Source of the DNA: Luidia sarsii
Lineage: Eukaryota; Echinodermata; Asteroidea; Paxillosida; Luidiidae
NCBI GenBank assembly: GCA_949987565.1
Contig: OX465107.1
Coordinates: forward strand, 20,553,654 to 20,617,653
Reading direction: 5' to 3'
DNA length: 64,000 bases
In this document: positions 11,551 to 23,772 of the stretch, one piece after another
Layout of the letters: each line of letters opens with the position of its first letter
Position numbering within the stretch: position 1 is the first letter of the stretch
Notes under the pieces: model-generated
Told to the model about the DNA's origin: nothing
The model's database searches: none
Seen by the model: the letters and a program-made list of their open reading frames with translations, nothing else
Program-made: the position numbers and the translations under genes

Positions 11551-14500
11551 AATTGACTACAATAGTAATAGTGACTAATAGTTACTACTCTGGTAAAGTT
11601 TCTCAAAATGATAACGGAAACAGCTCTATGATAACACTAACAGTAACACTAAAGAAACCAGTTAGGAAAGGCCCCAGTTTATCAGTAGCCTTTCCTGGAA
11701 GCTACGGGGATAAGAGCCGCTGTCAAGGACAACAACGGCCCACACATACATACGGGCCCACGACAACCAACAACACTAACAAGTAACATAGATGCCAAGA
11801 CCCCCGTGCCGTGGCGCCCCCAACTTCACCGTCCAAAATGTCGAGCATAGCAGAGGAGTAGAGGCTAGTCATACTGTAGGCCTAGTACTCCTGCCACGGC
11901 ATCCAGGGCTTACCTGAAGCTGACAAATTTCAGAGCCCCAGTCCTCGGTGCCCCCCAAAATGGAGTAAAACAAAGGTGCTCAGTCCTTCGCCAACAGCAA
12001 CGGCAACTTGTTTGGGGGAAGAGTTACTACTAAGTCCCCAGTTCGGTCGATCCAAAGTCGTCCCAGAAATTTTGGAAAACAGCCCCCGAAAAACGCACAC
12101 AAACGACCAGCAAGAGTCCTGGGAATGTTCACCTTCTCTCCAGAGAGGTGACAGTCGAGTTTGAATCACGGATTTACATGCCAGTACGGATGCGCACGGC
12201 CAGACATGTGGCACAGTTTGTGTAAACAAACCAGCGTTGCCGACACCCCGAGCGTACAGAATTGAAAATTCAGAACTTCACAACCCACACACGCTCGGGT
12301 CAACATCGAGGGACACGCCTAAAAAAAAACCACTCATTGACAACCTTCACCCCAGCGCGTATGTAGCTGCATGCGCGGCACTGCATAAGAGCTGCTAAGG
12401 CCTGGGGTCGATGTTGTGCTATTTTTGGCACCGTGCGTTCGATCGCCCACGTACGGTGGCGACAGACATCGTCTGCTCATGCATGGACGGTCTAGTCATA
12501 GTCTTTCTTTGCTCTGACAGTGGTCTAGTCGACTCCATTACCCAACTGTTTAAAAATGTATTTTCTCCCACATGTAATGAAATCAAAGGGGGACAATAAC
12601 ATTTGGTGCCATCCGCACGAGAACCTTAAAAATGTGAGAGGAAGAATGCGAACTCTCGAGTTCTATGGAGTAGCAATAGGCCTGGGGCAAGCTCATTGAG
12701 TCCCAAAGGGACTCTTAATGGAGCTGTCGGAGAGCGCCCTCATGGATCGCCCCCGTCCGCTTCAAAAATAATCTGGTGTCCCATTGCTGCATGAAGAATC
12801 ATTAACAAAAATTCGCATTATTGTATGTTAATGGAACACAAAAGTAACTATAAAAGAACTAAGAACTCACGCGATGAAAGTCAAATCAGAAAAAAAAATC
12901 AAATCTGAATAAAACAAAGCAGAGAAAACAAACCGGCCGAGCGAGCATCAGAAAGCACATGCATGTATGGGTCTAATACTGTACTGATGTGATGTTGATT
13001 GAAACTACAGTTCGGGCTATCTGTATGTGCCTGGCTATTTTGTTCATAGACGCCGGAAGAAGTGATGTAGTTCAGTCGGACGACACTCAGAAGATACGGT
13101 GCATTGACAGGGCCGCTTCTGACTGAGTAAACCATTAATATCTTTTTAATTCCTATGACACCAGAGCATAATTTTTGTTCAGCCCGACTTTATAAACGGT
13201 TCATTACACTCGTTAGTTCCCCATCAGTACGATTGTTTGAGAAGGCGCTATACACACAATATAATTATAATGATCATGTCGAGGGGAAGGCCTTTTTTTT
13301 TAGACTCAGGCTTGAGTGCTTCCAGACTGATGGACATCGTTCGTGGTGGCGGGGGAATTTTTTGAGGGATTTGGGACCGCGAAACCATTCGCCACTGTCG
13401 GTCCAGATAAGAATCACGATGCATATGAATATTATTTTTTTTATCACTAACCACATTTTTTGATTGCATGTCCTGAAGAATCGTGTTGAGGTGACCAAAC
13501 GAGATTTTGTTACAAGGATTAGGCTACATCTTTCTACAATCAGCTCCATTGAAAATCCCATGTGTTAGGTTACTTAGGTGCTCCCTCTGTAAACTGTTTC
13601 CATGCATATATATCTATAATAATAAATGTTTACAATTATCCATTTCTGACTTTGTTTTGAACTGGAAGATTTTGTTATTTTTGATTTGTTTAATTGGTTT
13701 TTAAATCGAACAATTTTGTAAAATGTACATAGGCATAACTATAGTCCCTAAATGTTTTACATTTCTAATGTCGTTCTAATGTCGTATAATTATTTATTTT
13801 TCATTAACTCCAGATCTATTTTACCAGTTTTTATTTTTTAAATTAATTATGCAAGTGGCGGTTAACCGCTGTTGGTTTCATGAATAAATAAATTAAACTA
13901 AAAAAAAAATAATATGATTACAGTCGAGCTGGCTAACTGATCCGACCCAATTTCCGGACGGAATCAATAGGCAGATCGAAACAAATTATGGTATAGGCCT
14001 ATCTATCGACCGCAGGGAAACGTCAAGGGGAAGGATGTGATTTTGATAGAAGAGAATGTTTCAGAAGAAAAGGGAAAACGGATGTACGTGGGTGTTTCGA
14101 AGCATTGTTTTAGACATCTACTCCCTCTTATTCTTCCCTGTTTCTTTCCGTCCCAATTGGCCTGTATAGGCCTATACAGCTTTTCATTCCCTTAGAAATT
14201 TCCCTCCTAGTCTGTCATTCTCTGTCTTATTTCACTTCTCCTGATTCCTGAGTGTTCTTGTCCATGTCAGTCTGCCTTTGAAAAAAATGGCCTGCTATAA
14301 GACCGAAACAGCGAGCCCTCTAGTCTTTTTTTATTTGAAAATTCTGTAAGTGCAAATGTTTTTCTGTCCATCATTTTTACGGTCTGCATTTGGATAATGA
14401 TGAGCACAGAAACCAAGTTCATCCGAGTTATTGTCGGTCACATAATTAGACCTTTAGGGGTTCTTTGTTAGAGACACCAACCCAAAGAAATTGTTTATCT

Positions 14501-14934
14501 GAACATTCACATCATGTGATCTTTTTCCTTTTTTAAACATGGTATTTATTTTCTGCTGGTCCGAATTATAACTTAGACACTGTTGGTCCCAATTGGGGGC
14601 TATTTGGGTCGAAATATGATGCCCTCTAAATCTTTGAGATTCAGAAATTCATCTGGTGTATTTTTGGCTTTCCGCGTTTTTTTTTCTGCTTTGGAATAGA
14701 CATAATTATAGAAAGCGTGTTTGGTCCGAGTTAATCTGATAATTATTACACTGATCCCAACAAACGTCTTTCGTTTCAATGAAGACAGGTGTACGACCAT
14801 CACTGTGACAGTCTACGAACAAAATAGACAGCGAGACATCACAACACGACAAGTCTATTTTTAGCCCCAAGACGCATCATTCACTTTCAGTTTCCTTTGC
14901 ATACGATGCAAACAAAAACATGTACAGGGGGAAA
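11551..14934. other. Mostly unassigned; one orphan donor
   Basis: A strong minus-strand donor (GCTTCAG/GTAAGCCC) lies at about 11909-11916. Upstream of it every frame is short, so it may end a non-coding first exon in the moderately CpG-rich 11900-12250 stretch. The remainder (12600-14900) is AT-rich and without recognisable genes; 13790-13920 is particularly A/T-rich. Confidence 0.4.
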
Positions 14935-15065
14935 AAATGACAATTTGAAAAAAGGCAAAGAAAACTTAAATTGACTGGACCGGGACTTGAACCTCTGACT
15001 CTGCGTACAAGCGCTCTGTAATATCATCTGAGCTATCTAAAGCTATCTAAAGTTTCCATTGCCAA
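14935..15065 (-). mobile_element. tRNA-derived SINE, family 1
   Basis: On the minus strand the copy begins near AGATAGCTCAGATG (A box). It continues to GAGCGCTTGTACGCAGAG and GGTTCAAGTCCCGGTCC (B box), and ends with the family tail TAAGTTTTCTTTGCC. A small local duplication (AGCTATCTAA, twice) sits in the head. Confidence 0.75.
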
Positions 15066-15268
15066 TTTCCAATTCTTATCTACGATCCATAGGCCACTAG
15101 ATAATTATATTGTCAACCTTCAATTTGAGATACCTGTCAGATGGGTCACCTATACCCTACGACAACTAGGCAATCTTTTCTTGTTCACCCCCTAGCAGTC
15201 AACTATACTTATGACACACCTTTAGTGAGCACACACACAAGCCCCATTCCCAGTTGGAATCCAGCAGT

Positions 15269-15308
15269 CTCCTGAAGACGAACAGAGTACACTGTTCGAA
15301 ACGTCGAG
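15269..15308 (+). ncRNA. Hammerhead-ribozyme-like motif
   Basis: The order of elements matches a minimal type-I hammerhead: CTC (helix I), CTGAAGA (core CUGANGA), GAACAG-AGTACA-CTGTTC (helix II), GAAAC, then GTC (cleavage triplet) and GAG pairing back to CTC. Such minimal motifs with almost no helix III are known from Penelope-like retroelements, where they act as dimers. Deviations: one extra C between the core and helix II, and a helix III of only AC/GT without a loop. The surrounding 15200-15420 sequence is probably a fragment of that kind of element. Confidence 0.5.
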
Positions 15309-15309
15309 T

Positions 15310-16190
15310 TCCTCCGGTTCTTTTCAGAACCACACTCACTCACAAAAGAGAATTTACATGGTGTCACCGCAAACCTATTTATCCGGCTATTCTCACCATG
15401 CAAACCTTTAAATCTCATTTAATTAAAGGAATTATTTGAAAGCGCCAACTGGATGGCGTCAAGATGTCAGACCATAATCATAATAATGGTCAGACGTGTC
15501 TAAACGTGTGCAGGCCTATAACCTGATAATAGTCGGGTGCCTTGCAGAGGGGCAAAAATAAGGTCACTGTAAGGTCATTTATCTGAATGACCCATTATAA
15601 TTGTGCACGAGCCTCAATCCTATATCCACATTCATTGTTCACATAATTAAGTCATGATGAAGTAAAATCCATCAAACGGACCAGGCGGAATTTGTTCCTA
15701 GCAGAAGGGCATGAAGTGATTTTTCGCGTCCAAACGCACCATACGAACCAGGGTGTTCATTTTGATAATCAATTTTTGACAACACACAAGCTAAAGATGT
15801 CGCCTAAATTTAAACGCGAGACATTGACGAACACCTCAGTTGGAGAACGAAGTCTCGCTCTGGACTGTCAGCAAAACAACAACATAACCTGATGTCGTCT
15901 GCTCACATCAAGGATTTCTTCTTTCTTAAAATGACGCGAGAGATATACCGTACATGCACGTTCGACGTCAACACGATGTACACGTACGCGTAAAATTGCG
16001 TACACATTTACATTTGCGTAACGGCGGATTGAGGAAGGGCATCCTCTTTTGACATCCGAAACAGCTGACGACATCTCCACAAAATGCGAGACAAACGGCC
16101 GTCAACTGACCAGCCTTCTGGGATCGATGTCGACTCTGAGAAAAAAAAGCACCGGCCGTGCACGATGCAGGGAGCATTTCACGGACTTAC
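15310..16190. other. Unassigned stretch
   Basis: No exon with sound splice sites was recognised. 15900-16080 becomes CpG-richer towards the candidate exon on its right. Confidence 0.45.
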
Positions 16191-16290
16191 CCTCAGCGGC
16201 AAAATCCGCGTTCCTCTCTACCGTCTCCACCCCGGGCATGGGCTGCACTCGGTTCTTACGAGACGCCACATCCTGCATCGCGGTCGTCAT
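16191..16290 (-). CDS. Probable first coding exon, unknown protein
   Basis: An ATG at 16290 (a second at 16278 has the better context) opens 33 codons, reading MTTAMQDVASRKNRVQPMPG and then VETVERNADFAAE. They end at a near-perfect donor, GAGG/GTAAGT, in phase 1. The DNA immediately upstream on this strand (16330-16480) is CpG- and GCGC-rich, as expected of a promoter or 5' UTR. The next exon was not found. The sequence is basic and polar with no signal peptide, and I do not recognise the family. Composition, start and donor support the call; absence of a partner exon limits it. Confidence 0.45.
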
Positions 16291-17022
16291 CCGACGATCA
16301 GCGCGGCAAGAAATCGTCGGTGAGACCCCCCAACAATTTATTATTATTTGAATAAGTAATGCAGACGTCCCGCCTTCGCGCGCGCGCTTTATTTTTCTTC
16401 TCGCACACACTAGTCCCTCCACAGTCCTGCGTGCATCTGTAACGTCTCTGTCTCGCTGTCTCGCTGTCGCACACTTGGTATTATAACCCGTCAAGTCAAC
16501 GCATGGCAAGACACGCGCGCCACAAATTTTAGACCTTTGTCACAATAATGAACAGCGCTTCCCTGTAACAATACTTCATAGCCATGGCAACGCCGGCTGC
16601 CTGACACCCGCCAAGAAAACAAAATGACGCCGAACGTGGAGATTAAAGAACAACAAAATCAACATGCACGTGGTCTTATTCAACCATGCTTCGAGGAAGA
16701 AAAAAAAAGATAACGAAAATTGTGAACTAAAACCGATAGGCTATAGGCCTCAGCACAAGTGACGCGGTGCATGCATATAAACTTCACTGTCTTTACAGAT
16801 GCATGCAACGCACTTCATCGATAAGGGCACCTGAGAATTTGTTGACATCTTATATACTTTCGTCGTATATTCACGTCACCCACACTTTTCTTTACCGAGC
16901 TATCCAACCTATAGGGCCTACTGCACGAGAAAAAAAACCTGTCCATCTTTGACCAAATTCGGTTCAAATAAACTGGATAAAAATGCAGCCTTTTTTCGGT
17001 TGGGAACCATGCACCCATAAGC

Positions 17023-17776
17023 CCTTTTCACACTACAGGGCGAATCCCAGGAGATCATTCCCGGGGATTTTTTTTAGCCCACCAACACCCCCACTATTTG
17101 GAAACTCCCGGGGACCCTATTTCCCCGTGGACTAATCGTAAAAACCCGGGGCTTTCTCCTTTTACCCTACCTCCGAGCAGGGGTCAAGATTCCCGGGGAA
17201 AAGCTTATCCCCGGTGATTGTTTTTTCCGATAGTGTGAATAGCCCGATTTAAATGCCCGGGTAATTTTCGAGAAACCCCCGGGGATTTTGTCTAGTGTTA
17301 AAGCCCCTATAGTATTGGTCAGGTTCCCTGCATGGCAAATTATGGGGCTTTCACACGAGACGAAAATCCCCGGGGATTACGGTCGGTCTGTTCACACTAA
17401 CAACCAAAACAAAACCAGAGAAAAGCTTTTCCCCGAGAAATATTTACCCCTGCAGCTCGGGGGTAAGGTATAGAAGGATAAAACCCCGGGGAAAAGCAAC
17501 TCGTGTGAACGTCGGCGGTTTTTTTTTAATTAATCCACCTTTTGCGTTCACTGCTAGTGCAAAGCGGTGAATCTCGAAAGGTTTACATATTCCCTGGGGA
17601 TTGATTGCCAGTGTGAAACGACCGTGCATATTCCGAGAAATAAATATAGTGTCCCTGTGAGTTACCAAAATAATGGGTCCAGTGTGAACGGTTGCGGCGG
17701 TGTTGGTGGGGTAAAAAATCCACGGGATTTTCCCAGGGATTTATTCCGCGGAGATTGGCTCTGTAGTGTGAAAAGG
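17023..17776. mobile_element. Inverted-repeat element of CCCGGGGA and GTGTGAA words
   Basis: The ends are exact 16-bp inverted copies of CCTTTTCACACTACAG (17023-17038 and 17761-17776). Inside, the palindromic core CCCGGG(G) and the word GTGTGAA, or its complement TTCACAC, alternate at least eight times in both orientations, for instance near 17230, 17350, 17390, 17500, 17610 and 17680. No coding capacity is evident. The structure fits a MITE or foldback element whose interior is itself a chain of inverted terminal-like modules. Superfamily not assignable: no clear target duplication was found. Confidence 0.7.
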
Positions 17777-17794
17777 ACTCTATAGGCCTAGCAC

Positions 17795-18390
17795 TTACCA
17801 AAACAAAATAGTTTCCAAAAGGTTTGATATGGAAATACTGGACTTAAAAACGGGGGAAAGGCAGATTCGAATTTCTGACGATCGGAAGTGAATTTCTTTT
17901 TCTAGGATCGCGAAATATGGAAATATTGAACTAAAAAAAGGGGTGAGGGTAACGTTGCCTTGGCTGGTGAGTTTAATAAGAAAAACTGGATTAGACAATG
18001 TGACAAGCCAAGCATCATTAAAACGACCAAACCCACTGGTGACGCCTCGGTATTAATTTAAAAAAAACATGGCAACTGCCCATTCTGCAAATAATGATAT
18101 CGTTTCACGCATCAGTCGACGACGAACGGTATAGTGGGACTTGTTCTTCCGAAAGTGGTAAAGGAAGAGAAGAGGACAAGGTCAAACATTATCGAAAGGC
18201 GAGGGGAAAAAACGATATACCTGTAACATGACAATGGCTCTGAATTGCGTCGTAATTGTAGGCCTAGGCCTATATAAAAATGGGGGTTTGGCCTCAACAT
18301 GGTCGTGTGCGTACCGCGCGCTCAGAACAGAATTTGTTTTTACATAGGCCTACTGTACACGTACATGTATACATGCTATAATACACCGCA
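17795..18390. other. Unassigned; weak minus-strand donor at 17798
   Basis: TTTTG/GTAAGTGC reads as a minus-strand donor, but the frame before it (ending ...ISNLLETILF) is AT-driven and unconvincing. Nothing else was recognised. Confidence 0.35.
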
Positions 18391-18391
18391 C

Positions 18392-18590
18392 ACGCCCAAT
18401 ACAACATTGGGAAGATCGGAAAACATCGATGTCCACAGATTTCCTTCTAATTTATACAGTTTGTAGATGGCCATGATAGAATTCTCATGTTGAAATCTTA
18501 CGGTCAGGGATGTTGTATTTGTCAAGAAATATTCACTCAAACATCGACAAATAGTTTATTGCTCGCGAGTAATAAACTCGAATGGATTTT
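18392..18590 (-). mobile_element. MITE family Y, partial copy
   Basis: It begins CGCCCAATACAACATTGG and runs into GATGGCCATGATAGAATTC and TCGCGAGTAATAAACT, all shared with the copies at 19699, 24707 and 59745 but in the opposite orientation. A further fragment of the family (CTGAGAAAGTAGAAAAATGC) lies at about 18812-18930. Confidence 0.75.
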
Positions 18591-18971
18591 TAAGTAGCGC
18601 CCTCATGAGTTTTTAACCAACTTTGCACGACTGATTTGTGTCGTAACCATCACAGACATGGGTATGAAATTTATGTACATGTACACGTACATGTGTACAT
18701 ATTTACAAGGTAATTCGAAACAGTCGTTGGCTTGTTTGTGGGGGCAGCATTCAACGAATCGCACAAAGAATTGAGATTTTATTTCGCGAGATAAAAAAAA
18801 ACATTTGTCGGTTTTAGCTCAGACGGTATTCTGAGAAAGTAGAAAAATGCAAAAAAAAAATAGGCTATCAAGGTTTACGCACCAGCCTGTGTAAGAAACA
18901 GTTCAATACTCGCGAGTATTTTCTGAAACCAAATACTATAATGGAAGGATTTTAATGATTGCCGTATTTTC

Positions 18972-19310
18972 TTGATTGGCCCACATTCCATAATGATGAA
19001 CTCGCGAGTTTACGTGTTCACGACGCGCTATCAAACCGATAATACCTGGACCCCGAACGAATTGGGGACGCGTTGTCGCATTCACCATGCACCGTGTTTG
19101 TCAGCGCGATGCCTACCGTCCGTCGGCCGCGTGGGGCCCGCTCGGCTCTCGTCGACGGCCGCTGGTGGTGACGGGCCCACCCTCCGCTTTCTCGATCTCC
19201 GAGACCTGGTCGTCGTGACCCCGTTCAACAGCAACGGGGGTCAGTCAAAATGGGTCCAGCCTCCAACTAAATCAACTGCTCGTAATTATCCATGTCCTTG
19301 GCAGTGCTAA
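18972..19310 (+). other. CpG-rich island, possible promoter or exon
   Basis: This stretch is clearly richer in CG dinucleotides than its AT-rich surroundings, and two plus-strand frames are open. No splice-bounded coding frame could be chosen, so it is left as a CpG-rich segment. Confidence 0.35.
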
Positions 19311-19601
19311 ATTGGCGGTGCTCAATTATTGACAGTGCGACTGACAAACCAATCCTGGCTTTTTCAATCAAAAACTAAACTCATCTGATAACGATGTCAT
19401 TAGATTGTTTTGTTTTTCTTCTTTCTCTTTACGGTGTCCTGACAACAGCGCGTTTTGTGCAAACAACGAGCTGAACGGTAAAATGGCTTTCGTGGATATG
19501 GATAGGTTGCAGACTTTGTCCCCAAACACGAACACTAAATGCACGCGCCCTGATCTGAAATAGTAATGTAATCCTATTTCATTGAATCCACTTATAGCAT
19601 T

Positions 19602-19691
19602 ATGTCTACAGGACGAACATGCTGCAATGTTCTTCCTGTGCACGAAATCCGCGCCTTTAATAATATTGTTGGCATTGGTTCTGTTGAAGAC
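19602..19691 (+). CDS. Possible first coding exon, unknown protein
   Basis: The ATG at 19602 opens 30 codons (MSTGRTCCNVLPVHEIRAFN, then NIVGIGSVED) up to the donor GAAGAC/GTAAGT, phase 0. A MITE begins only a few bases inside the putative intron. The opposite strand is also open here for 116 codons, without splice support. Not recognised as any family. Confidence 0.3.
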
Positions 19692-19698
19692 GTAAGTT

Positions 19699-20031
19699 AA
19701 AGACCCTATATACAACATTGTTAAAAGTCAAAAAGATTGCCACAGTTTGTGTGTTACACCGTTACATTCCAAAACAGAAATCCTGCGAAGGTTTAAGCTC
19801 AAAATCATGGTAATCTGAGCAAGTAGAAAAAGAAAAAGAAAACGAATTCTGCAATGTAAGAATTAGTTTATTACTCGCGAGTAATACACCATTTGTCGAT
19901 TTCCCGCATCCCAGACCGTAAGATTTCAACACGAGGATTTTATCATGACCATCTACGCACTGTGTAAATTAGAAATCTGTGAACATCGATGTTTTCCTAT
20001 CTTCCCAATGTTAATTGTATTGGGCCTTTAA
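19699..20031 (+). mobile_element. MITE family Y copy
   Basis: Starts TTAAAGACCCTATATACAAC and ends CAATGTTAATTGTATTGGGC then CTTTAA, so the ends are inverted and imperfect. It shares AAATCCTGCGAAGGTTTAAG and ACTCGCGAGTAATA with the other members. Confidence 0.8.
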
Positions 20032-20500
20032 ACCAATATTCCAGAAAATATATAATACTTTAGCATAATGTCAATTTCTGCTTTTGATAGATGTTGGCTA
20101 ACATCTGAATTTAAACAACCTGAATTTAAATGCATACCACTAGATAAGAAAAACAAAATTAATTCGACCGGTCCCATATTAATCAGTCGACTAAAGTTCA
20201 ACATAAACAGAGGGCGCTATTCCACAAACGTGGCGACGTCGTCTCGTTCCAGACTGGTCGAGGGCAGCGTTGCCTTGTGTCTACTCGACTCCCGTGAAAA
20301 ATGTACCGCCCCCTCAATTCCTCCACGACTCATACTGTTTGGTTTGCGTACGAAGAAAAGCTGACCAGCTGAGCTGCGAAAATATTCCGTTCCTTTGACA
20401 CGGGGTCAAAGTGCACACCACTGGTTTGATCGACGTTATCTTGGATTTCAGATTATCTACGTTATCTATATACCGGTACTATTTAAGCAAGATATTTAGA

Positions 20501-20833
20501 GAGGTGCACCATTAGCAAAGTGCCCAATTTCCGGACATTACACATTTTTGACAAATTGCTTACTCCTCGGGAAGTTTGTAATGGTATCAGACATTCGGTG
20601 AAATTGTAGCGCTCGAAATTCTGCCCTTTTCGAGAAAAAGGGAAAATTAATTCACACAGACTTCCTTTTACAAATCCTCCCTATCACGTCTGAACGGTTA
20701 GCATTTGTCTTTTCAACATTTTTTTTTAACATGGTTGAGGAATACGCAAGTGTGTTTTCTATGTACGTTGGGTTTAACAAAATATGGAAGAGAATTTGTG
20801 ACTTTCGCAAGTGGTGTAGCCTATAATACCTTT
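20501..20833 (-). mobile_element. MITE family X copy
   Basis: Reads on the minus strand like the copies at 23773 and 35612. Diagnostic words are AAAGTGCCCAATTTCCGGAC at the left end and TTTCGCAAGTGGTGTAGCC at the right end. Confidence 0.75.
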
Positions 20834-21160
20834 AATCATTCAGACAGTAACAATACTGCCATCAACCAGGATATTGCTCAAATTTCAACCCGTAAATTAA
20901 CCAGTATTCTCTGCTTTGATGTTTCTCCAACGTTAGTTCCAAAATGATCTATCGGTTAAAATTAAGTGGTTAATATGGTTAGTAACGAACCTTTTAGCAA
21001 TTCTGGGTGTGTTTTGGGTAGGCGTAAACAATTACCTGTTTCGTGTCATGGTGATCTTCATGTTTTCTTTCATTGGGTGAATAAATACGCTTATGGTTTT
21101 GTGGGTTGAAGGTGTAAATTATACAGTGTATTATAGGGCTTTTGGCCGTTCTAAGTTATT

Positions 21161-21516
21161 CAGAGGTAGGGACAACCATTTGCGAAAGTGAAAGAATCGC
21201 TTCCATACTTTATCAAACCCAACGTATACACAAAATAAAGTACCTGCTTAATGAGCTCAACCCGTCAACCGTGTCGAAAACCGTGAAAACGAAACCTTTT
21301 CATATACATAGAGGTGTCCATTTTTTTATTTTGTAAAGGCACTCTGTGTTCAACAAAATAATAATATCCTCTTTTCTCAAAAAACGGCAGATTTTTGAGC
21401 GCTCAAATTTAACGGAATTTCTGATGCCATTACAAACATCCTGATTAGTAAACAACTTCTCAAAATAACTTGGAATGTCCGGAAACTGGGCACCTTGTAA
21501 ACGGTCTACCTTTCCT
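21161..21516 (+). mobile_element. MITE family X copy
   Basis: Contains the shared words AACCATTTGCGAAAGTGAAA, GAATCGCTTCCATACTT and TGGAATGTCCGGAAACTGGG. It is head to head with the copy at 20501-20833, about 330 bp away. Confidence 0.75.
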
Positions 21517-21624
21517 TGATTAAGTTAGTCTGGTGGCAGCATTGTGAAGAACCACACTCATTGACTCAAATACTAATTGAGTTCGCTTTGTGGCGATCCG
21601 TCAGGGGTTTAATTTTTTCTCTTC

Positions 21625-21740
21625 TTGTATCCTACACAAATTCAGGCAGCTCGGGCGGGATTCGAACCCGCGACTCCTGCCTTCTAGTGCAGACGCGTTA
21701 ACCGCTAACTCGACCACCGAGCTGGTCGAGGTCGTGTGGC
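21625..21740 (-). mobile_element. tRNA-derived SINE, family 2
   Basis: The minus strand reads CAGCTCGGTGGTCGAGTTAG (A box region), a long variable-arm-like segment, and GGGTTCGAATCCCGCCC (B box), followed by GCTGCCTGAATTTG. The same head and body recur at about 44880-44985, 62360-62475 and 62575-62700. The long variable region suggests a Ser- or Leu-type tRNA ancestor. Not a working tRNA gene, since the body continues past the acceptor stem. Confidence 0.75.
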
Positions 21741-21999
21741 GGATTCGAATAGCGGCGGGTACCGCGTTGCATCATAGATAACATGATGTTTGCGTCGAGG
21801 AGAATGTAATTCAATGAGGGTTTGCCCTGCTCGACGTAATAACCACGGTGCGATCAGTGCTATGCCCGATTGACTGGTAAAAATACTCTTTTGAGACGCA
21901 GTTGTCCTAACACTATAGGCTGCGCCTAGATAAAGTCCTAACTAAAATCGGTCACACTTTTATCCAACATTTTATCCAGCTAATTATTTGAACGAGACG

Positions 22000-23180
22000 T
22001 ATTCTGCCCAGTTTTTGGTAGCAATTCTTCTTCCACAAAAACAGCCACTTACTGCCAGGGACGATTGCCACAATCAGTCCTTATGCCAGATAATTGCCGG
22101 GCAAAATGTTGATCTTGTCGTAATCATTAAATCACCACAAATTGAAGTCAACACCAGGCTCCAATTTACTGAAACGCTAGACATTATATACATGTACCAA
22201 CAATGAGTCGTGTATTCCTTGTGTGATTCAACTGTCATGGCAGTTTGCACGCATGGTGATAAATTATACTCTTGGCAGATATACGTAAAGTCAACGTTGG
22301 CCCGTAGGTCAAACGCCATGTTCCAACACGGCTTTACATACCAGAAATGTTGCACTTTTGTATGCCCACACAATGATCTGACCTTGTACTTTTGTCACGT
22401 ACCCTCGACTTGTTCGTCATTGTCAAAACCGAAAACCCATTTCCGCTCAGGGCGCGCATTATAATGATAGCGACCACGCGCATGCAACTGAAGGCCCACG
22501 GCTTGTCACCAGAACCAGCGAACCATATCCGGGGTGTCATTAGCAAAAGAAGGCCGTTGCCATAGTAACGGGTTAAACGCCATGTAGTGCAAGCTTAGTA
22601 ACACTCGTTCTTGTTTGCCAGACCTAATTATGCAGAATTCTGTAACTTATAGGCACAGCAGTACACATCATATACCGTGATGCATTGTATACCTTTCGAT
22701 CCTTGCATAATCTCTCTCAAAGGTTTTATAACAAGGATCGTCGTTTTACTGATTTTTCACGGGAATACATTACACTGCACGCTCAAGCTCGGTACTAGTT
22801 GCGAATACTGGAATAGGGTTTGACTTAAATTATCTGCCTAAAATCGTGCTGCCTATGATGGAAGGAAGGGCAGCTATAATTAGTCAGGGATGTGGTAGAG
22901 TCAGGTTCACGACCAAAGCGTAATGGACGTCTGACAAAGTGACGCAGTACATGTAAAGGTCATGTGCGAGATTGCGTGCATTTCCGTGTGAACTGTGTTG
23001 TAAAAAGTACTAGGGGACTTCGCTCGGTCAATTGGTACCAGACACAATATAGCAACACCATACTAACTCCTCGAAGGCGGCCATTCAAAACTTTACATTT
23101 TCATGAAAACAGTACACAAACACTCCCCTGAAATCCTCGTTTTTTCAAACATTTAGCAACGGATTTCGGACAAATCCTTT
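22000..23180. other. Unassigned stretch
   Basis: Mixed-composition DNA without splice-supported frames or clear repeats. Confidence 0.4.
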
Positions 23181-23335
23181 AGACATAATATCCTCCAATA
23201 CATTAACTTTCCGAAAATACAAAAAAAACAAAAATTGATTTTTAATCGAATTGAGAAGATACTTTGACTTCAGGCGTTGTTTACTCGACAAGTGTTTTGG
23301 TGGGATATTCCTCATGTCACTGTGCCGTGTCACAA
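23181..23335 (+). mobile_element. MITE family Z, truncated copy
   Basis: Matches the right half of the complete element at 59314-59575, including CAGGCGTTGTTTACT and TTTTGGTGGGATATTCCTCA. The left end is missing. Confidence 0.75.
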
Positions 23336-23772
23336 TTGCTCTATTCTGATGAATAGAAACAAACACAACTGAAAGAGACGCCCGCGCATTACACGCCTAC
23401 GTTGGTTTACAATGCACGTAACACACGGTGTCATTTCCGTTATTTCCGGGGAAGGGAAGATATTTCGAAATCCGAGGAGGACAATCCCCATCACGCGGAT
23501 GAAAAGGATACTGTTAGGTTTTTTTTCTTCAAAGGTTGGCTCCAGCTCAGCCTCATGTTGTGGCTGTGACTGGGGCTAAGGCTGTATAGCACTCCTAGCC
23601 TACATCGAGTTAAAATCGTCTGACCTAATTACAAGCTAGGTTTCCATAGGTCTCTGGTGATTGCTATACGCGTTCTCACATTACAACGAAGCCAAGAGGC
23701 TAGTCGACTAGTTTACGGGAAGGCCACACCTATGGACTGGATAGATTACAGGGTACAACGCTGGTATGCACG

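Noticed and set aside
11900..12230. Coding exon before the donor at 11909
   Set aside because: All three frames are interrupted shortly upstream and no acceptor or ATG fits; at most a non-coding first exon.
19368..19718. 116-codon minus-strand frame
   Set aside because: No splice or start support; AT-rich codon use; the plus-strand exon at 19602 is a better but still weak reading.
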